This document shows, piece after piece, positions 58,194 through 64,000 of a stretch of DNA of 64,000 nt (position 1 is its first letter; each line of letters starts with the position of its first letter). This stretch comes from Buddleja alternifolia (Eukaryota; Streptophyta; Magnoliopsida; Lamiales; Scrophulariaceae): NCBI GenBank assembly GCA_019426215.1, contig CM033392.1, positions 37,372,980-37,436,979 of the forward strand. The letters are read 5' to 3'. Position numbers and translations under genes: made by a program. A model generated the notes under the pieces. That model did no database searches. It saw only the letters and a list, made by a program, of their open reading frames with translations, and was not told the origin of the DNA.

Positions 58194-59461
58194 ATGCCTA
58201 ACACATCCTCGAAACAAACCAAGCGTAAAAAGCAGGTCGGGGAGGGCTCTTCTAATGTTTCCGAGCCCACCTTCGAGCTCCCTCCTCTGGCCAGCCGGTT
58301 CTCGCACCCGAGCGTGGTAAAAATCTACCATGCCTTTCAAGGGCGAATGCTTATGAAAGAAAAGCCCTATGATATCCAAGGACGGGCTTCCTTAAACGAC
58401 CTCATAGAGTTCCATCATCTCACGTGCTTCCGGGGACCACTTGAACCCATTCGAGTTCCGTGGGTTCTCGAATTTTTCAGTGCCGGGGCGTTTTCTAGTA
58501 TTGGGAAGACGGCGAGCAGTTTTAGCAACTACACGGATTCGGTCTCTTTTTGGAATGTGTCAGTCCGCTTTGATGTTTCGGATATTAGTGTATGCCTCGG
58601 GTTACCCATCCCTGAGCAGTGTGAGTATCAGCATGCTCGCCCCAATTTTACTGTGCCCTTGGAAGCGATTTTGGGGGTGATTGCTATACCCGGCACGACA
58701 TGGCCCGTCGTTTTCTCCTTCCCGAGGCCGCCTTCTAGCTCGAATTCATACGCTTCAATCTTATCCCGAGTGGCAACCGTTCCGAGGTGAACAAGGAGAG
58801 GTGTTTACTCATCTTCTGCATTATGACCCAGAAGACGATTAACTTCGCGGGGGTGATTCACCGAACGCTACTCGGGCACATGAGGAAGTTGGGCCTTGAG
58901 TTGACACATTTGATCCACCCGACCGAGCAGAAAAGGAAGCGTGGGGATCCTAATATATCGAAGAAGAGCCATATGATATTCCCCTCACTGATTACAACTC
59001 TCTGCTCGACCGCAAGGGTTAAGGTCTTCCCGACCGAAGGCACCAAATTGGCTGGCACGCCTTTCTCTTTTTCCGAGACCGTCACCTCTGCTCCCCCGAC
59101 CTCCTCTACTAGGCCTCACCCGCCGTCGACATCTACTCGGCTGACCGGAACGATGGATATGAACTCTTTGATGGGCACGATGGATCAAATGCGCGTCCAT
59201 TTTGATCAGCGGATGAGCCGTTTTGAGGACATGATCCGGGCTAGCTGTGCATACACCCGTCAGGTCGCGATGGCTCAGGATGCTTTTGTGGGATGTGGCC
59301 CCTTTGTGTACCCCGACCCTCCGGACTTCCCTCCCTACTCCGACCCTCCTCCGGATGATATGATTGATGTGGATGATTTAGTGGGGCGGGCCGAGGATGA
59401 GCCTTTACAGGGAGGTGGAGATGATGGTGATGATGAGTTGGACGCCTTGTTTGGCGATTAG
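58194..59461 (+). pseudogene. Athila-F post-pol (env-position) ORF, frameshifted
   Basis: Start MPNTSSKQTKRKKQVGEGSSN. The N-terminal half reads to GTTWP, where a 22-bp deletion between two TGGCC copies (about 58700) shifts the frame; a TAG at 58736-58738 replaces a Trp codon kept in Athila-A (AAFWLEF). The second half reads from about 58787 (NKERCLLIFCIMTQKTINFAG) through a basic HPTEQKRKRG and a Pro/Thr-rich stretch to the natural acidic C-terminus (DDDGDDELDALFGD-like) at 59461. The full family protein would be a little over 400 residues. No signal peptide or transmembrane span is evident, so an envelope role is doubtful. Confidence 0.8.
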
Positions 59462-61174
59462 ACCTATTTTGTATCTATTTTCTGTCCTTTTTGTCGTTAG
59501 ATGTTTGTTTTGGTGTTGTTGTTTTGTGGATCTTGTTTTAGTTGTTTCCCTTTATATTTTCGATGCATGCTTGATCATTTGTTCCTCTATATTGTGTTGC
59601 ATGCTTGGTTTTGTTGCTTTCTCTTTTCGATATATGTGATGTTTTTCCATTTAGTATGGTTAGCACATTTTCACCTTGTAGTGGATGCCCGCATGTGAGG
59701 TTTTCTTTCACCAGCGTCGCTGTCACCACACTTTGGACAGACTCTGCATGGACAACTCGGGTTTGCTTTTCATCCTCCCATTATGGTGACGTGTACTCTC
59801 CTCTCTTATTTTCGAACATTGGGGACAATGTTTGTTCCAAGTTTGGGGGGGTTTATAATCGATCCATTATTGTCAAGATTATTTATGTTCTATATTCTGT
59901 CCAGGTTTGGGGGGGAGACGTTTATACCTCTACATGTGATAATGTGCACCCTTTTTAAGCATCTCCTTAAAACAAAACAAAAACAAAAAAACAAAAAAAA
60001 AATTGGTAGGATTGCAAACCCTCAATTAATGCATTGAGATTGATTAAGTTAAATCAATGGCATCTTTTCTCTATCAATTTGGACTTAAAAGAATTATACA
60101 CATTGTTTCCTTGCTCAAGGGACCCTAAACAAGATTAGATTGTCCTTAAGATGAGTCACATGTGCACATAAGTCGAGGGTAGAGGCGTTGAGTGGATACC
60201 CATTTTGAAACACTTAAAGGCTTGATCCCGGAAATATTAACTTAGATGTTTCACATGTGTTTTGAGTTGAGAATGCTTTTGTATGCTTAAAAAGAATTAA
60301 GAGTCTGAACATTGGTATGACTACAAAAGTCAGGCTTACTAGACACTGGGGGCGAAGAGTACCATGCCTAGAATACTGTACTATTATGCCAATTTGAGCT
60401 AAGCTCAAGCCAATGCAAGTGTTAAGTGAATAAGGACCTAGTTTGGTTTTGTGGCCTTTGACACTTGAGCGATTAAGCCCTTAGGGGTGTCTCTACACTT
60501 AATACCCTAAAACCGTCCGGTTTAGGAGTTATTGGCTCAAAGCTCGTTACAAGGGTGTCATAGAAAGCCTAAGAGAACCGAACATTGCACATGGTCTAGC
60601 CTCTAATGTTGTGAGTTGAAATTTGCATAAGTTAAAGCCCAAAGTTGATAAATTGATGAAATTTTAAGTGATTATGAAGTTTTCCTCAATTCTCATGCCG
60701 TGTGATTGCTCGAAAGTCAATAAAATATGGGATTAATGCTTGAAAAGTGGTAAGAATGCCACTCGATTATAATACCTTAGACTTCTCACTCTACAGCCTT
60801 AGGATGGTCTTTTCAAAATTGAGGCGTAACATGAGCAAGTATGTGACGTGTATATATATATAACCTTGAGCTTAAACAGACGAATTCATGCCATTGCTTT
60901 GTTATTAATCACATTGATTTGGGTTGATTGAGTGTGGTGGAAAATCCTTCGATTTTGTGGGTATATCATATGCAAACCCTCAAGAGACTATAACTCGTCC
61001 TTTGAGGTAACTCAAAGGTTCAAAGGCTTGTTGCATTCGCTAAATGCAACCGTGTCCTCCACGAAAGTGAGTTAGGTAGTTTTTCGTGTTTTTCTCTTTT
61101 TTCTTTTTATTTCTCCCGTGTTTGATGATGTTTTTCCTAACCTATAGCTTATCGCTCGAGGACGAGCAATTGAT
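59462..61174 (+). other. 3' untranslated region of Athila-F
   Basis: About 1.7 kb without a credible gene. Has two PPT-like tracts, 59839-59851 (AAGTTTGGGGGGG) and 59903-59918 (AGGTTTGGGGGGGAGA), about 1.3 kb before the true PPT. Confidence 0.7.
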
Positions 61175-61189
61175 AAGTTTGGGGGGGGT
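61175..61189 (+). promoter_or_regulatory. Polypurine tract of Athila-F
   Basis: AAGTTTGGGGGGGGT directly before the 3' LTR start TGATAAG. Confidence 0.88.
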
Positions 61190-62565
61190 TGATAAGAGGC
61201 GTTTTTACGTGTTTTTAAGCCTATGATCTGATATTGTTGGAGTTATTTATTGCCTAAATCATGCCACAGTTGCGTTTAATTGGGGTGTTAAGTGATTTCA
61301 GGTGATAAACGAGAGCACATGAAGAAAAAGGCGAAAAACGGTGCTCGACACTTTTTGAAGCCTATCGACCACGCCCAGGCGCTGAGCTGACCACGCTCGG
61401 GCGCCGATCAAGAACAACAAAGTTGATCCATGTTGACCGCGCCTAGGCGCCGCACTACCCGCGCCTAAGCGCCGTTATTCCCACGCCCAAGCGCCGTACT
61501 ATCCGCTCCTGGGCGCCGCCAGACTTCTCCCCCAAGAAAAGTATGCCACGTAGGCCGCGCCTAGGTGCCGTCTTGCCCGCGCCTAGGCGCCGTCTTGCCG
61601 TTTTTCAATTGTTTAAAAGCCAAATTTCAGATTGGAAGGGGGGTTCGAAAATCTGGGAATTGGAGACACTTTGCTGGGTTTTTGAGCCACAATTTCATCA
61701 ACAATTGAAGGGGAAGAAAGGGGATTGAGCTAGAGATTGAAACTACAAGCAAGGATTCATCATCATTCAAGACTTAGGAAGTTTCTTTTGCATTTCATTT
61801 ACATGTTTATGTTAATAACTATGTATATGATTGTTTTAGACCTTCTTGAGCTATTGAATATGAGCTAATCTTGTAGAACTAAGGCCATGTGAAGGCCTAA
61901 TTTACAAATCATTATATGTGAAGTTAATTTTCGTATTAATTCTCCTATTGCTTTGTGTGTTGATTTTGTGCTTTTATTCCAATCATGTGTTTGATCACCA
62001 TATGCTTGCTATTCTGCCTAATCTAGTCATTCGAGAGAAGATAGGTTAAGGTTCAAAGAAATCAACACATCATCCGAAACTAATGTGGAATTGCTCCTAG
62101 AAATAGGTAAAGATTTCCGGGTGCTGTTAGCCGGATTTATCCGAGGAAGCTCTAGAACGTTAATGCGTGGTTATTGATTAGATTCTCGGATAGACATATT
62201 TAGAGAACCGTCAATCAATCATAGGATTGTTATGTGCCGAGACATCGGGTAATAGTTAATTAAGGAGTTTCCACCAAAGCAATAGGAGTCTAATAATTCG
62301 AAGAGTAGCTCACGTATATTGATGCGTAGATTAGTTTGTAGCATGTGCCTTAGTCGTTTATCGCTCTTGAGTTTTAATCTATAGTTTGTTTCTCTTTGTT
62401 CTTCGCTTGTTTCTCGTTATAATGCAATTTACTTTCGTCCATTTTCATTAATCAAAAGCTAAAAATTCAAGTCCCTGTGGTTCGACAACCCGGACTTTTA
62501 GTCCACTTTATTACTACCGCGACTAGTACACTTGCTATCAAAGCACGTTAAGTATTAGCGTGTCA
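61190..62565 (+). repeat. 3' LTR of Athila-F (1376 bp)
   Basis: Direct repeat of 50304-51657, longer by 22 bases because of one extra palindromic unit near 61560-61600. TATA-like TTTAAAAG at 61612-61619. Confidence 0.96.
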
Positions 62566-62570
62566 TAGAG
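62566..62570 (+). repeat. Target site duplication of Athila-F, right
   Basis: TAGAG, matching 50299-50303. Confidence 0.95.
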
Positions 62571-62857
62571 CAAGCAAAGAGGTTGATCACATCAAATCTA
62601 CCAAGGAGGAATTGGCATGCGTTGAGAAAGAGCTTAAAGATTTGAAGCGTCGCAAGAAGAAATTATCTTCATCTTTAAAGAGCCAGGAAGAACTTCTTAA
62701 AAGTGCCGAGGTTGATATTCACGGTATTGAGTATGAGATTGTTGCTCTTAAGAACACTGCCCCCTTAAGTGATGAAGCAGCGATGATTTTGAGTACTTCG
62801 ATGACGCACCTGACATCTGTCCAAGAGGAGTTGAAGAACATAGATATTTTTTCTTGA
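62571..62857 (+). pseudogene. PMD gene of Tat-E, 3' part (coiled-coil C-terminus)
   Basis: Continues the PMD exon 2 frame after Athila-F: ASKEVDHIKSTKEELACVEKELKDLKRRKKKLSS, a strongly charged heptad-like coiled coil, ending VQEELKNIDIFS with TGA at 62855-62857. Separated from its 5' part by 12.3 kb of inserted DNA. Confidence 0.82.
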
Positions 62858-63272
62858 GTTTTTTTTTCTGTTTTTTAAGCACCCCATGTCTTGAACATTT
62901 ATTTTTGAGGTTACGTAACAGAAGTATTTTTTTTATCTTGTAACCTTTCAAGTGTATTTAAGTTCATTAACTTGTACATTAATTTTTTTTATTTTTTTTA
63001 TAACTTTTTTTTTAATGAATAACATCACTCTATATAGGAAACATGATTGTTTTATTTTTTTATGACTGAACTTAGAGCAAATCTAAGCTGCCTACGTACC
63101 CTAATAAAAGGGATCAAGTCATAATGTAGTTCAATAATTTTTATTTTTTTTAGGGAGCGTGCTATACACAGTTTATACTCATGCGAGCCAGGAGTAACAT
63201 GCAATTTAGGCTCATGCGTCACAAAGCTCCCTTTTTTTTATTTTTCTTTTTTTTGAAAGGTTAGGGTACAAC
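62858..63272. other. Tat-E spacer between PMD gene and pol end
   Basis: T-rich DNA between two converging genes. Contains CTGCCTACGTACC (63091-63103) with GGGATCAAGTCAT...GTAGTTC, shared with the Tat-C LTR, and a short duplication around CTCATGCGAGCC / CTCATGCGTCAC (63180-63220). Confidence 0.6.
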
Positions 63273-64000
63273 TCATGGATAGTAACGCTTTAAGAATTTC
63301 CCATTTATGGGACCAACTCTTAAGCCGTCTTCGGCGACCAACTTGTACGCGCCATTGGTATAAACTTCTTTAACGACATAGGGACCATCCCATTTTGATA
63401 TGAACTTGTTGCCGGTTTGATGCGTCATAATGATGGGCCTTCTTACAGCGAGGACTAAGTCACCAACTTCAAAGGAGCGTGATCAAAATTTCTTGTTGAA
63501 TGCCCTAGAAAGACGAGCTTGGTAACACTCAAGTCGTTGTTGCGCCTCTAGTGTCTTCTCATCAAGGGCCTCCAACTCTTCAAGCCGTAAACGAGCATTT
63601 TCTTCTTCAGTAAGTCCTTCTTGTATGGCTATCCTCAATGAAGGGATTTGTTGCTCAAGAGGAACTACGGCTTCTACTCCATACACTAACGAGTAAGGAG
63701 TTGCTTGTGTCGGAGTCCTATATGTGGTTTTATATGCCCATAAAGCTTCTCCAATCCTTTCATGCCAATCTCGCTTTGATTTTGTAACCACCTTTTTAGT
63801 AAATTGCAGAGAGTTTTATTAAAGGCTCCAACTAGGCCATTAGCAGGGGCATTGTACATTGAAGATTTTCTCTGTTTGAAATTGAACTTTTGGCACAACT
63901 TGTCTATCAGAGCATTGGAGAATGGCTTTCCATTATCGGTGACTATATACCGAGGAACTCCGTACCGATATATGATGTTGATACGGATGAAATTAGCAAC
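63273..64000 (-). pseudogene. pol: Tat-E integrase, C-terminal part
   Basis: Reading leftwards from the window edge: YRYGVPRYIVTDNGKPFSN (second catalytic Asp), KFNFKQRKSSMYNAPANGLVGAFNKTL, DWHERIGEALWAYKTTYRTPTQATPYSLVYGVEAVVP, then FEVGDLVLAVRRPIIMTHQTGNKF and GPINGKFLKRYYP, ending at TGA 63273-63275. Tat integrases usually read NGLxEAFNKTL; here GGA (63827-63829) gives Gly where the catalytic Glu is expected. A one-base loss near 63793 shifts the frame, and a TGA at 63483-63485 interrupts the end. The upstream part lies outside the window. Confidence 0.85.

Larger units (their letters stand above)
50304..62565 (+). mobile_element. Athila-F: complete Athila element with perfect TSD
   Basis: 5' LTR (50304-51657), PBS (51664-51681), gag-pol (51819-57174), spacer, post-pol ORF (58194-59461), 3' UTR, PPT (61175-61189), 3' LTR (61190-62565), flanked by TAGAG on both sides. 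It is the full-length counterpart of Athila-A in opposite orientation. Not autonomous: gag has a 5-bp deletion, gag-pol three nonsense codons, and the post-pol ORF a 22-bp deletion and a stop. The two LTRs differ at five positions over their first 185 or so aligned bases by eye, so the insertion is not very recent. Confidence 0.96.
45359..64000 (-). mobile_element. Tat-E: Tat-lineage element with antisense PMD gene, right end beyond window
   Basis: Minus-strand element: integrase end (64000-63273), short spacer, a PMD gene on the opposite strand (47734-50303 plus 62571-62857), upstream DNA, PPT (46165-46180) and 3' LTR (46164-45359). Athila-F (50304-62565) is inserted in the PMD gene. An antisense extra gene downstream of pol is a known trait of Tat/Ogre elements. 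Inserted in the SIRE-D post-pol gene; left flank GGGTA. Confidence 0.82.

Noticed and set aside
61543..61728. Short ORF in the Athila-F 3' LTR
   Set aside because: Arises from the palindrome cluster; the equivalent frame in the 5' LTR is not conserved.

Overview
This is plant nuclear DNA, almost certainly from a eudicot, made of nested LTR retrotransposons. Every recognisable coding region belongs to a plant-restricted retroelement lineage (Athila and Tat of Ty3/gypsy; a SIRE-like and a second Copia) or to genes such elements carry (plant mobile domain, PMD; Transposase_28-type). I found no host single-copy gene, tRNA, rRNA or bacterial feature. The species cannot be named from this sequence.

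Layout from left to right. Athila-A (1-11635, minus strand, left end cut by the window) is nearly complete: two LTRs, PBS, gag-pol with two nonsense codons, and a post-pol 'env-position' ORF. It sits inside the 5' LTR of Athila-B (11636-about 19885, plus strand), an older relative that keeps only gag and protease plus the start of the post-pol ORF. Athila-B is split by a Tekay-like solo LTR (16147-19233). From 19886 to 22289 lies AT-rich DNA with one possible LTR edge. A 412-bp Copia LTR fragment (22290-22701) abuts Tat-C (22702-29866, minus strand). Tat-C is non-autonomous, with gag-protease on the minus strand and an intron-containing Transposase_28-type gene antisense to it. From 29868 to 35096 there are two diverged copies of one LTR-like repeat; the second copy carries a 338-bp Helitron whose empty site is preserved in the first. 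Between them is a decayed Copia RNase H with its LTR.

The right half is a three-level nest. SIRE-D (35314 onward, plus strand) has its 5' LTR, PBS, a broken gag-pol and a post-pol gene with apparent introns. That gene is cut at 45358 by Tat-E (45359 to beyond 64000, minus strand), which has its 3' LTR, PPT, an antisense PMD gene and the integrase end. The PMD gene is in turn cut by Athila-F (50304-62565, plus strand, perfect 5-bp TSD TAGAG). Athila-A and Athila-F are close relatives in opposite orientation, so each shows where the other is broken.

The least ordinary features are shared by the Athila copies. Clusters of the palindrome GCGCCTAGGCGC occur in the LTR, in the gag linker and in the pol-to-env spacer. 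In the LTR and the spacer the cluster stops just upstream of a TATA-like box. The spacer copy is followed by a pyrimidine-rich leader and a conserved splice-donor-like site, which suggests an internal promoter for the post-pol ORF. A strictly conserved CTTGGG/CCCAAG hairpin follows pol in all three copies. Tat-C has its own hairpin-forming minisatellite upstream of its antisense gene.
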